DNA from: Obelidium mucronatum
Lineage: Eukaryota; Chytridiomycota; Chytridiomycetes; Chytridiales; Chytriomycetaceae
NCBI GenBank assembly: GCA_025765595.1
Contig: JAIVFH010000007.1
Coordinates: 372,001-436,000, forward strand
Length of the DNA stretch: 64,000 nucleotides
Direction of reading: 5' to 3'
Of the stretch, positions 34,935 to 45,841 are shown in pieces. Under the pieces are notes generated by a model, which was not told where the DNA came from, searched no databases, and was given only the letters and a program-made list of their open reading frames with translations. Within the stretch, counting starts at the first letter, position 1; the number at the start of each line of letters is the position of its first letter. A program made the translations under genes and the position numbers.

Positions 34935-36888
34935 TTATTTGGAAATTGAGACTGGCTTTCCTCCCACCCAAGAATTTGAATATAAAACCCCCGACGAGAA
35001 AGACTCATTATATACAAAAACGGTGAGATTTTTGAACAATTGCAAATCCGTGATATCAGGTGGTGCCCTGCCCTTCGGTTCCCGTCTAATATCCAGAACA
35101 CAGGTGTCAGTAAACTTTCTGCACATGACTTCATAACGACCACCGTCTTCGAATCGTTCTATATGATCCTCCACTCTGTTTCCTTCTCGCAACAACTCAA
35201 TTCCCCAGAAAACTGTCTTGTCATGTGAATGAACAGTGAAATCAATCGCCCCCCTGGTGCCAAACAATCCACCCACATCCGCGGATGTCACGAAATCATG
35301 TGTACATCGAAACAAGGTTCTGTAAAACTCCATTTGCCAAGCTCTTTCCGGAAGAATACCGGTGCCCAGCGACGACTGAATGTGTGTGTAGTCAATCGAC
35401 GATACAATTGAATAGACTAAATCGGCGAGACTGGCCGGGTTCTCCTTGCCTCTTGCGGCTGGAATGCCGAAAACCTTCTCCGTAAAGAAGCGCCGCATGA
35501 CTGGGGATGAGAACACAAAATCCTGATAATGAGCGCCATATTCCACAAAGACCCCTCTTAGAACAAGAGATTGAGCAAGTATCTTCACGTCTTCGGACAT
35601 TGCTTCCTCTTGGAATACCATTCCTTCACAAAACACTAACATTCTGACCACCACCAGTTCCTCGTTGGTGACTGTTCTAGCCGAGAGAAACGCGCGCGTA
35701 CTCTGAAGACGAATAAATACAGATGAATCATCCAAGCTCCTCAGAATATTATCAGCAGTCAGTGTGCCCCGATTTTTATCCGAGGAGAGAAGAACATCGT
35801 TGAGATACGCAAGCGTGGCATAGCAAAAGCCGCAATGCGATCCTGTAAACCGCTTCAGGTTTGTGCAGAACCGGTCCACGGTAGCCTCCGAGAGGATATT
35901 CGCAGCATTGAGATTGCGATGAACGAACTCTTTCAGCTCAGCGTCTGAAAAAGTCAACGAGTTTATCCCGAGCATCGATCGAGGTGTAAAACTGACTGGA
36001 GTAGACAATGAACAGCTTTGTTGAAACGATCCATAAGCACCGAACAGTAAAATGCGAAAATTACTTGCCCTGTTTGAACTTGTTGATTTAATCAAGTCCC
36101 AAACACACTGTGAATTGCTGCTAGGCGAGTCAGGACGAGATTGATAAATGATTTGAACTTCATCAAAGATGAGATAAATGACCCGATTCTTTGCAATCAG
36201 AAATAAATCACTCCACTTCACCCCTAGCTGCTCCTCGAATGCTGATTTAAATTGCCAACCTTCACCGCGACTGCTGAGATCAACCATGGACAAATTGATT
36301 ATGAGGCACTTTTCGGTTGCCCTTGTTTTTAGATGATGGGATATGAGAGTAGCCATTGACGTTTTCCCCGACATGGGAGGGCTTTTAATCAGCAACGGAT
36401 TGCTTTGGCGAAACCTTTCAAGGATGTTTGTAACGGTCTCTTCTCTCAGAACAGTAGTCGTTGTTCCAATCGTGACGCCTTCTGAATCACTGGATCCACT
36501 TCTTCCAAGCAGAACAGCAAATTCATTGCCCCAAGGGTCCGAGGGGCGGCGGGACAAATCGAAGGCCACGTTTTGCGACTTGATGATGAATAGGGCGGGC
36601 CCTAGCCGAGAGTACAGAGGCAAGCGTCGATAAGAGAGTCTCTGATTCCAGCGCAGGACCCTCGAGACCATCAACAACAGCGTGGAGGGTGAGTGGCCCG
36701 TAGTCTTCAGGAAGGCCAAGGAGACGCCGGTTGGCATCGCTTGTTGAGGCTCTGATGACATTACTGATGCTGAACAGCGTCTGAGCCCAAACTCCTGTGG
36801 CGTTAATGAGCTGGTGGGTGCGTATTCCAACCGGCTGGTTGCCCAAGTACCTGACAAAGATGTCTTGGTTGGGTATGACGTTGGCCAT
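34935..36888 (-). pseudogene. CRN-type NTPase-nuclease effector, copy 1 (frameshifted)
   Basis: Minus-strand Crinkler-like gene of the same build as the protein at 39562-37601: short header, P-loop NTPase (Walker A PPMSGKTS, Walker B-like VIYLIFDEVQ), a helical middle, and a C-terminal PD-(D/E)XK-like nuclease region (GAIDFTV..GIELLREGNR). The header-side frame from ATG 36888 and the downstream frame are offset by one base near 36597-36603, where this copy has one base more than copy 2. As read it cannot make the full protein; a sequencing error is the alternative. The first 45 or so residues differ from copy 2 while the following 180 are almost identical in DNA. CRN-family proteins can be host-directed or inter-microbial effectors; the role here is not shown. 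Confidence 0.8.
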
Positions 36889-37600
36889 TAATGTTTGTTT
36901 TGAAACCAAAAAAAAGTAGACTTTTCATGAACAAATGCAAAGAATGATTATGTATAAAGAAACAGAATTTTACAGTGTTAAGAATACTGCATTCAATCCT
37001 GAGCAGAAAACAGGAGTTGTCTGGGGGTCGTTCGGCGTTAGTTTTAAGGGTGTGCGCATCTGCCAGACAATAATTTGCGTGGCTGGATCCTGAAGGATAT
37101 GGATACTTTGAAAAGTCTTAAAGAGTCAACTTGAGTTTCACTCCAAATTTCCAGTGGAAAGGTTTCAATCCTTAAACTCGACTCAATTCGGCAGGGAAGT
37201 TCTTCAAATGATCTACGAACCATGTCAGGTTGACTGAATGCGAAACAGTAACGGCATATGTAAGTTTGCCTTTTGCTTTCTCGCCAAGTCAGTTTGTAGT
37301 GACAGAAAATGTTAGAAAATGTGTCAAGACCCAAAATTGCAAACCTCCAGATTAAATATGAACAGCATCAAAGCTAATTTTCCGAAATAATGTGTGGATT
37401 TTTTTCAGTTGGCCAATCAGAATCCAAGAAAATCCACATCGTAACGTCTGCCAATTTGCCCTTTGCTAAGTTCCCAGTCAATTAGCTGCGGTGGAAAATG
37501 TGGATATGACCCATAATTGTAGTGCTTCTAGAAATTGCTCGAAGAAAACCGCAAGACAATGATAAGCATCAAAGCTAGCATAATACGTGGATTTGTTTCT
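36889..37600. other. Spacer between the tandem CRN copies
   Basis: About 710 bp with no supported gene. A minus-strand open frame at 37334-37044 (96 codons) has no start context, splice sites or domain that I can support. It lies between the upstream end of copy 1 and the stop of copy 2. Confidence 0.4.
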
Positions 37601-39562
37601 TTATGTGGAAAATGAGACTGGCTTTCCTCCCACCCAAGAATTTGAATATAAAACGCCCGACGAGAAAGACTCATTATACACAAAAATGGTGAGATTTTTG
37701 AACGATTGCAAATCCGTGAGATCAGGTGGTGTCCTGCCCTTCGGCTCCCTTCTGATATCCAGAACGCATGTGTCAGTAAACTTTCTGCACATGACTTCGT
37801 AACGACCGCCGTCTTCGAATCGTTCAATATGATCCTCAAGCCTGTTTCCTTCCCGCAACAACTCAATTCCCCAAAAAACTTTCTTGTCATGTGAATGAAC
37901 AGTGAAATCAATCGCCCCCCTGGTGCCAAACAATCCACCCACATCTGCGGATGTCACGAAATCATGTGTACATCGAAACGAGGTTCTGTAAAACTCCATT
38001 TGCCAAGCTCGCTCCAGAAGAATACCGGTGCTTTTAGTTTTACCCAAAGACGCCTGAATGTGTGTGTAGTCAATCGACGATACAATTGAATAGACTAAAT
38101 CGGCGAGACTGGCCGGGTTCTCCTGGGCTCTTGCAGCTGGAATGCCGAAAACCTTCTCAGTAAAGAAGCGTCTCATGACTGGGGATGAGAACACAAAATC
38201 CTGATAATGAGCACCGTATTCCACAAAGACCCCCCTTAGAACAAGAGATTGAGCAAGCATCTTCACGTTTTCTGACATCGCTTCCTCTTGAAGTACCATT
38301 CGTTCACAAAAAACCAGCATTCTGACCACCTCCAGCTCATCTTCAGTAACGTTTCTAGCCGACAGAAACGCCCGCGTACTCTTGAGACGAGTAAATACAG
38401 ACGCATCGTCCAAGCTCCTCAGAATATTATCAGCAGTCAGTGTGCCCCGCTTTTTATCTGAAGCGAGAAGAACATCATTGAGATACGCAAGCGTGGCATA
38501 GCAAAAGCCGCAATGCGATCCTGTAAACCGCTTTAGGTTTATGCAGAACAGGTCCACGGAAGCCTCCGAGAGGATATTGGCGGCATCGAGATTTCGAAGA
38601 ACGAACTCTTTTAGTTCGGTTTCTGAAAAAGCCAACCACTTTATCCCAAGCATCGATCGAGGTGTAAAACTGACTGGAGTAGACAATGAACTGCTTTGTT
38701 GGGAAGATCCGTAAGCACTGAACAGTAAAATACGAAAATTGCTTGTCCTGTTTGAACTAGTTGACTTAACCAAGTTCCAAACACACTCTGACTTGTTGTT
38801 AGGTGAGCCAGGGCGAGAAATGGATTGATAAATGACTTGAACTTCATCGAAGATGAGATAAACTATGCGATTCTTGACAATCAGAAATAAATCACTCCAC
38901 TTCACCCCTAGCTGCTCCTCGAATGCTGATTTAAATTGCCAACCTTCACCGCGACTGCTGAGATCAACCATGGACAAATTGATTATGAGGCACTTTTCGG
39001 TTGCCCTTGTTTTTAGATGATGGGATATGAGAGTAGCCATTGACGTTTTCCCCGACATGGGAGGGCTTTTAATCAGCAACGGATTGCTTTGGCGAAACCT
39101 TTCAAGGATGTTTGTAACGGTCTCTTCTCTCAGAACAGTAGTCGTTGTTCCAATAGTGACGCCTTCTGAATCACTGGATCCACTTCTTCCAAGCAGAACA
39201 GCAAATTCATTGCCCCAAGGGTCCGAGGGGCGGCGGGACAAATCGAAGGCCACGTTTTGCGACTTGATGATGAATAGGGCGGGGCTAGCCGAGAGTACAG
39301 AGGCAAGCGTCGATAAGAGAGTCTCTGATTCCAGCGCAGGACCCTCGAGACCATCAACAACAGCGTGGAGGGTGAGTGGCCCGTAGTCTTCAGGAAGGCC
39401 AAGGAGACGCCGGTTGGCATCGCTTGTTGAGGCTCTGATGACATCACTGACATCTGTCAGCGGGAACTTTCTTGCTTCTTCCTTTTCATCAAAGTGCGTC
39501 TTGATCTTCACCGCATGGTTCGCCAAGTACTTGACAAAGAAGTCTTGGTTGGTTTCAACCAT
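37601..39562 (-). CDS. CRN-type NTPase-nuclease effector, copy 2 (intact)
   Basis: Single exon, 653 residues from ATG 39562. Header residues 1-45 (FFVKYLANHAVKIKTH..) lead into VIRASTSDANRRLLGLPEDY, resembling the ubiquitin-like header zone of Crinklers. The NTPase has Walker A PPMSGKTS near residue 165 and IVYLIFDEVQ near 235. The C-terminal 100 residues contain GTRGAIDFTV..VFWGIELLREGNRLEDHIERF, the PD-(D/E)XK-type nuclease signature seen in CRN proteins of chytrids, oomycetes and mycorrhizal fungi. No signal peptide is visible. Its start codon is only 23 bp after the glycerol kinase stop on the same strand. Role (host effector or genome-conflict protein) is inferred from family only. Confidence 0.82.
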   Translation of the reverse strand: MVETNQDFFVKYLANHAVKIKTHFDEKEEARKFPLTDVSDVIRASTSDANRRLLGLPEDYGPLTLHAVVDGLEGPALESETLLSTLASVLSASPALFIIKSQNVAFDLSRRPSDPWGNEFAVLLGRSGSSDSEGVTIGTTTTVLREETVTNILERFRQSNPLLIKSPPMSGKTSMATLISHHLKTRATEKCLIINLSMVDLSSRGEGWQFKSAFEEQLGVKWSDLFLIVKNRIVYLIFDEVQVIYQSISRPGSPNNKSECVWNLVKSTSSNRTSNFRILLFSAYGSSQQSSSLSTPVSFTPRSMLGIKWLAFSETELKEFVLRNLDAANILSEASVDLFCINLKRFTGSHCGFCYATLAYLNDVLLASDKKRGTLTADNILRSLDDASVFTRLKSTRAFLSARNVTEDELEVVRMLVFCERMVLQEEAMSENVKMLAQSLVLRGVFVEYGAHYQDFVFSSPVMRRFFTEKVFGIPAARAQENPASLADLVYSIVSSIDYTHIQASLGKTKSTGILLERAWQMEFYRTSFRCTHDFVTSADVGGLFGTRGAIDFTVHSHDKKVFWGIELLREGNRLEDHIERFEDGGRYEVMCRKFTDTCVLDIRREPKGRTPPDLTDLQSFKNLTIFVYNESFSSGVLYSNSWVGGKPVSFST

Positions 39563-39585
39563 TGTAAAAGGTTTCTTCAAAAATT

Positions 39586-41728
39586 TCAAACAGATCCAAA
39601 ACTCTTTTCCACAGCCTTCTTCCACTCCTGAAACCTCTTGTTTCTCTCAGTTTCGTCAATGGTGTTCTCGAAAATCCTGACAGCGTCATTGCGTGGCGCG
39701 CCGGCCTGATTACCAAACACATCTTCATGATTCCAACAACCCCCAACACCCAAACCAGCAGCAATTGCAGCCCCAAATGCCGTAGTCTCTGCCATACTTG
39801 GTCTGAGAACAGGAATATTGAGGATATCAGCTTGCAACTGCATACAAAGGTCTGAGGCCGTGAGACCCCCATCAACCTTGAGTTTTCGAATGGGTGTGCT
39901 TGCCGACTTGTTCATCATGTCAACAATCTGCGCCAAATAAGAAAAAAAACTCCCGTGTTAAAACCCCCAACCACTTGCAAGAATTCCCAACAGTCGTTTT
40001 TTTTTTTACCTCTTTGGTTTGCCAGCAAACAGATTCTAAAGTAGCGCGACAAATATGCGCCTTGTTACTATATTGCGTCAGTCCAATGATGCATCTGTCA
40101 GCGCGAGATATATTACATTAGGGGTGGGTGACAACACAGCAGAAGGGAAACCACTCACCCTCTCGCATCGTCTCTCCAATAGGGTGCATAAAGGCCGCTA
40201 AACGCTGGAACAAAGTAAACACCGCCCGTGTCTTCAACTTGGCCAGCAATAACTCCCACCTCCGCCGCACTGCTAATCAAACCCAAGTTATCCCGTAACC
40301 AACGAACAGCAGCGCCAGCAACGGCTATTGAACCTTCCAGCGCGTAAATCGGATGATCTTTGGGACCCAATTGATAAGCAACTGTGGTAAGTAGTCCTGA
40401 TTCTGGCGGCGGGATTACCATTTCCTGGCCAGTGTTGAAGAGCATGAAGCAGCCTGTTCCATAAGTGTTTTTAAGGTCCCCAGGGTGTGTACAACGTTGT
40501 CCGAGAAGAGCTCCTTGTTGATCTCCAATGCACTGTTTGGGTTCCCTTTTTCGTTTAGCTTCTTCCCCCTTTTGTAATCCAGGCCAAAACATTACCCCGC
40601 TGATTGGAATACCCGCAAACGGCCCATTCTTGATGAATCCATATACTTCAGAAGACGTTTTAATAACTGGTAGATTGACTTTTTCAAACCCAAAGAATCT
40701 AGACATGGATGGGGAGTGAGTAAGAGCGTGAGTGAGTAAGTTAGTGAGTGACTATTAGTCCTTCTTCGAAACAGCATTTTATAATCACCTTATTATTTCA
40801 GGGTCCCAGTCAAGAGTCTTCAAATTCATGAGCATGGTTCTACTTGCATTCGTCACGTCAGTCGCATGGATTCCACCATCAGGACCACCCGTCAAGGTCT
40901 AAAAAAAAAAAAAAGTTAATTGAATTAGGGGGTTATTTTTTTTTTTACACAACGTTAAAAAAAAGGAGAGTTTGTCGCTTTTTACATAAATAAGCCAGGA
41001 ATCAACAGTCCCAAACATCAATCGCCCTTCCTCATACGCAAGTCGAACGTTTGAATCATTATCAAGAAGCCATCGAAGCTTTACTGCACTAAAGTAAGTT
41101 GAAATTGGAAGACCGCAAATGTTCTGTTTTTTTTTTTTTTTTTGTAGTGTCAAAATTATCCCAAAACGTCATTTGAAAAAAAATATAATAATACCTGAAA
41201 ATGATGTTTCGACTTTGAAGGGGTTTTAGCAATTAAAGATGCAACGGTTTCTCGTGTACGAGTATCGAGCCACACTAAAAAATGGCAGAAATCAAATCTT
41301 GCACTCTGATTCTCCAAAAAAAAAAAAAAAATAGACGCACCCACTGCATCGCAAAGAGGAAGGCCAGAAACTTTATCCCAAACAACTGTAGTTTCTCGTT
41401 GATTTGTGATTCCCACTGCTGAGATGCGATTCTTGATTGTTGACGCTGAAGCCCCCGCAACCACTTTATCGATACAGCGATTCACTGAATCCGAAATCAT
41501 TGTTGCATTCATTTGAGACCATCTGGAACCAAAAAAAATTGGAAAAGAGGGAGGGGGGATGTTTAATTTTTAAAGGTCCGAATTGTGTTGACGATTCAAC
41601 ACAAACCCGGCATGCAAGTTGATTTGCTCGACTTCTTCCTGGTGGATTGCGAGTGGCGTTCCTTGGCTATCGAATATGATAACTCTTGAAGAAGAGGTTC
41701 CTTGGTCGATTGCAGCCACCAAAGCCAT
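39586..41728 (-). CDS. GUT1: Glycerol kinase
   Basis: Multi-exon FGGY kinase converting glycerol to sn-glycerol 3-phosphate with ATP. The start ([22 protein letters not shown] 41728) carries the ATP-binding DQGTSSSR motif. Following exons give [83 protein letters not shown] and the C-terminal [18 protein letters not shown] (FGGY signature region). Introns have GT..AG ends; several contain poly-A/T runs (for example near 41320 and 41130). The gene appears complete and intact, about 520 residues. It shares its strand with CRN copy 2, which begins 23 bp downstream of its stop. Confidence 0.95.
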
Positions 41729-41906
41729 TTTTTTTATTCTTGTTTTATTTATTTATACTATTTTTAATATTTATCAATTTAATAAAACATTATTGTTTCA
41801 ATTTTTAAAACATGACATTACTAGAAGAATATACGTTGCAATCATGTATTTATTTTTACCACCTTAGATCATCATCAATGAAAAATTTCTCCATTGGCCC
41901 CCCCTC

Positions 41907-44427
41907 TCAAACATTGCACAGATTGAGCTTGTGAAGTGCTTCATCAAGCATCGCTTCAATAGCTACAAAAATGTAAAAAAATAAAGTTAAAAAAAAAGCA
42001 AATTATAAAATAAGAGAAAAAAAAAAGAATGGTTACCTGGTGTAGTGTGATAATGGTTATGATCTGGACATTCCTGTGTCCATGGAAGCGTGATATCAAA
42101 AGAATTCATAATCTTCATCCCCTTCCGACGAAACACCTTCTCAGCATATCCAGACCAAACTTTAAACCGATAGTTGGTACGCCAGTCCAACTCCACAGCG
42201 TGACCACTTTTTTTATCAGGCGTCATGAAAAAAGCAACGTTGCCCAACCACGTAAACTCGATTGGCTTCTTGTTTTTCAAGTGTCGACGAGAGTTTATCC
42301 ATTGCAAGAAACTAACGACAGATTCTAGAACGTCCACGTATCGCTCCGTGTTGAAGTGACCGCCTCGAAGGAATCCAGCGGCAGGCCAATGTCCGAAATC
42401 GATAATCATTTTATCGTACTTAAAATATCCATTTCGGCTTCATCCATCTTTTGTTCGTCATTCCAGCCGCGGTAACTTGTGGTGTCCACGAATCGATTAA
42501 TGAATTCATAGTACTTGTACTCAATGTCTGTACTCTTGAGACCCTTGTACATTTGTGGAATCGCATCATCATCTCGTCGCCCCGCCTTTTCCAAGTCGAG
42601 ACCCAAGACTGGGGAAGCGTTTGGATGGGCCTTCAAGTCTTGGGGATTGAAAAACTTGCTTTGAATGTGAAAGTACTTGATGTTTCTGGGGACACCGCCG
42701 AGGGATCCACCCAAACGATCCGAGAGGCCCATTGTCAAAACTCTGGTGTGTGAGTCTCCGAAGATGCCCACGAATTGTGATTGCTTGGAGTGGCATGAGG
42801 AATTGGAGTGTTCTTCGAATCGTTGATCGAATCGGCATCCGAGGGGTTCCCTGTATATGTGAGTTTTTTTAGTTGAAGGGTAAGAGAAGAGGGGAAGTAC
42901 GCCGAAGGCGGAAGAGGCCGAAGGCGTTTGATAGAAAAAGCTGAAAAAGAAACACCGCCTTCGGCGGTAGAGACCCGCCTTTGGCGGTAGAAAAAGCTGA
43001 AAAAAGAAACACCGCCTTCGGCGGTAGGGATCCGCCTTCGGCGGTAGAAAGCTGAAAGAAGAAACACCGCCTTCGGCGGTAGGATCCGCCTTTAACGGTA
43101 GAAAAAGCTGAAAAAAGAAACACCGCCTTCGGCGGTAGGGCCCGCCTTTGGCGGTAGAAAAAGCTGAAAAAAGAAACACCGCCTTCGGCGGTAGGATCCG
43201 CCTTCGGCGGGATACAGAAAAAACACCGCCTTCGGCGGTAGAGACCCGCCTTCGGCGGAGAGACACCGCCTTCGGCGGTAGGATCCGCCTTCGGCGGTAA
43301 AAAAAACCGAAAAAGAAACACCGCCTTCGGCGGTAGGGACCCGCCTTCGGCGGGATACAGAAAAAAACACCGCCTTCGGCGGTAGAGACCCGCCTTCGGC
43401 GGAGAGACACCGCCTTCGGCGGTAGGAACCCGCCTTCGGCGGATTTCGGCAAAAGTACAAACCAAGTATAAGGATGACCAAAAGCCTTCATTCTAGCAAC
43501 TTCTCTGGGAGTTTCCTCGGTCATTCTGAGATAAACGCCTTGTTGAGGCTCGGTTCTTGAACAAAGAGGCAAAGAGGGATTAATCTCGAGTTCCAACTTT
43601 TTAGCAGTAAAAGGAGAACAATGATGTTGGCAAACATCAAGTTGCGTATCATCAGGAAGCAAAGGTTTAAACAGCGGATTGTGCCAGCCCTCCATGACTT
43701 CATTGACGGCGAGAAACGAGTCGTGGACATGAAACAGCTTCACTTTGAAGAGACCCGGGTTAGTGAGACGGAAGGAGAGCTTGTATTCGCAGTTGCCCAG
43801 GTGTTTCCACATGCTCGAGCTCGCGCGCTCGGGCCCGTCAAACAGCACGTGGAACGAGTCCGGACCCAGCTGGTTCTTGAAGTACGCATCGAGTTCGGGC
43901 GACAGCGACAGGGTCTGGTCGAAGGCGCGCGCACACTTTGCCTTGTCAGTGCGGCTGATTGCAAAGTAGCCCTGGCCGCAGAAGCGCCGCGACTCGCACA
44001 GCCGCACTTCGAAGTCGCCGGCGAGCGCCGCCAGCGGCCGGCAGTTTGCGCCAAAGTCCTTCGCCGCCTGCATGCGCGCGTCGAACGCCTCCCAGCGCGG
44101 ACACTCTTTCGCGGCGCCGTCGGCGTCGGGCTCGGGCTCGGCCTGGTGCGCCGTCGAGTCGACCACCGCCGGCGCCCGCACGTCCGGCTTGAGCGGCGGC
44201 AGCTCGTCGGTGTCGGTGTCTACGGCGGCGTGCGTCGTCTGCGGCGCTGTCTGCAGCCCCGGCTCCGTCTGCGCCTGCGGCTGCAGGTGGTGCGGGCTCA
44301 GCTCCTGGCGGCCGCTCGCAAGGAAAAACATTGGCACCAGCGACAGGCTGAAGATCACGGCAATTGCAAGCCCTAGCGTGCGCAGCGGGGACGCAGAACC
44401 CAGTATTGGCTTTGCGTTCAACGTCAT
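41907..44427 (-). CDS. Type II membrane protein with SGNH/PC-esterase-like domain
   Basis: Four exons (44427-43463, 42850-42490, 42418-42037, 41962-41907) join in phase to 587 residues. A single N-terminal membrane anchor (LGLAIAVIFSLSLVPMFFLA) and a Pro/Ala/Gln-rich stalk suggest a Golgi-lumen enzyme. The luminal part has FVGIFGDSHTRVL (GDS block with the candidate catalytic Ser) and, near the end, MIIDFGHWP and CPDHNHYHT (candidate Asp-x-x-His). This is the layout of PC-esterase/NXPE/TBL-like acyl-transferases or esterases acting on glycans; the substrate is unknown. Intron 42851-43462 (612 nt) is about ten times longer than its neighbours because it is filled by hairpin repeats, and it happens to be stop-free and a multiple of three. 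The stalk (43800-44330) is very GC-rich. Confidence 0.75.
42900..43442. repeat. Array of double-hairpin elements inside an intron
   Basis: Ten tandem pairs of short hairpins between 42953 and 43442. Each hairpin is ACCGCCTTCGGCGGT or a close variant, able to fold with a C(UUCG)G loop on the plus strand; the two members of a pair are separated by about 4-6 nt (such as agagac or aggat). The first pairs are spaced about 55 bp apart by a near-constant A-rich linker (aaaaagctgaaaaaagaaac). Some members have compensated or loop changes (cctttggcgg), others lose pairing (cctttaacgg). Two degenerate copies in opposite orientation lie at 42900-42926. The form matches double-hairpin elements known from mitochondrial DNA of Allomyces and other lower fungi; here the array sits in nuclear DNA. 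Confidence 0.92.
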
Positions 44428-44599
44428 GGAGAAAAATTTATCTACACTGTAAAACAGCAAAAAAAAAACAAGTTTGTTGGTTTCAGTGCGCCTCAATCAA
44501 ATAATTATACTACTGTTTGAACATTGTTTTCAATCTTTTAGTTGCGAGTGAATGCAAAGGCAATAACTTTATTCCCTCGTTTTTCTTTTCCAATTCACA

Positions 44600-45841
44600 G
44601 CACCTACAACTATACATCACATTTCATCCACATTTGTCCCATCCACTGAAAGAGTCAATTGTGAATAACTCACTGGTATTGATCCACACAAGCTCGGATT
44701 GTTATCCACCAGAAACTCAAAACTTACGAGACTTTCATCAAATTCTGGCAGTCTTCCAGAAAGATTGTTGCACCTCAAATCCAATTTCTCCAGTCTTGGC
44801 ATTTCATGAAAATTGGGAATCTCGCCTGTTGGGCCGTTTGCAAGAAAAGTCCAGAATCTCCAAATTGAAACACCCGCCAAACTGAGGAATACCGCCGAAG
44901 GCGGTTTGTCTTTCTTTATTCTGAGGAATACCGCCGAAGGCGGTGTGTCTTTCTTTAAGTGTCTTTCATTATTGCCCTCTCTATCACCGAGTCTTTACTC
45001 AACTTCTCTTCACTGACCCACCCACAACTAAACATCACATTACATTTCATCCACATTTGTCCCATCCACTGAAAGAGTCAATTGTGAATAACTCACTGGT
45101 ATTGATCCACACAAGCTCGGATTGTTATCCACCAGAAACTCAAAACTTACGAGACTTTCATCAAATTCTGGCAGTCTTCCAGAAAGATTGTTGCACCTCA
45201 AATCCAATTTCTCCAGTCTTGGCATTTCATGAAAATTGGGAATCTCGCCTGTTGGGCCGTTTGCAAGAAAAGTCCAGAATCTCCAAATTGAAACACCCGC
45301 CAAACTGAGGAATACCGCCGAAGGCGGTTTGTCTTTCTTTATTCTGAGGAATACCGCCGAAGGCGGTGTGTCTTTCTTTAAGTCTTTCTTTATTGCCCTC
45401 TCTATCGCCATGTCTTTACTCAACTTCTCTTCACTGACCCACCCACAACGATACATCACATCACATTTCATCCACATTTGTCCCATCCACTGAAAGAGCC
45501 AATTGTGAATAACTCGCTGGTATTGATCCACTCAACTTTGGATTGTTATCCACCAGAAACTCAAAACTTACGAGACTTTCATCAAATTCTGGCAGTCTTC
45601 CAGAAAGATTGTTGCACCTCAAATCCAATTTCTCCAGTCTTGGCATTTCATGAAAATTGGGAATCTCGCCTGTTAGGCTATTGCAAGAGAGGTCCAAAAT
45701 CTCTTAATTGAAACACCCGCCAAACTGAGGAATACCGCCGAAGGCGGTGTGTCTTTCTTTAAGTCTTTCTTTATTGCCCTCTCTATCGCCATGTCTTTAC
45801 TCAACTTCTCTTCACTGACCCACCCACAACGATACATCACA
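44600..45841 (-). repeat. Three truncated tandem copies of the LRR gene 3' end
   Basis: The last 90 codons of the LRR gene (45842-46115) plus about 100 bp of its 3' flank recur at about 45461-45733, 45040-45313 and 44617-44890 with few differences. Each copy keeps the stop codon side and is cut at the same base, just after gaggaata, where the intact gene continues with ggtccc. At the cut the hairpin ACCGCCGAAGGCGGT begins (45734-45748; 45314-45328 plus 45353-45367; 44891-44905 plus 44930-44944). The copies lack promoters and starts, so they are non-functional remnants. Confidence 0.92.

Noticed and set aside
42953..43442. CRISPR array
   Set aside because: Regular repeats, but the linkers are nearly identical rather than unique, there are no cas genes, and the setting is eukaryotic.
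42406..44496. One continuous 696-codon minus-strand protein through the hairpin array
   Set aside because: Splicing 42851-43462 out joins Trp and Glu codons with proper GTTTGT and ACAG ends and gives a continuous SGNH protein; the repeat is more likely intronic, though retention stays possible and is listed as a finding.
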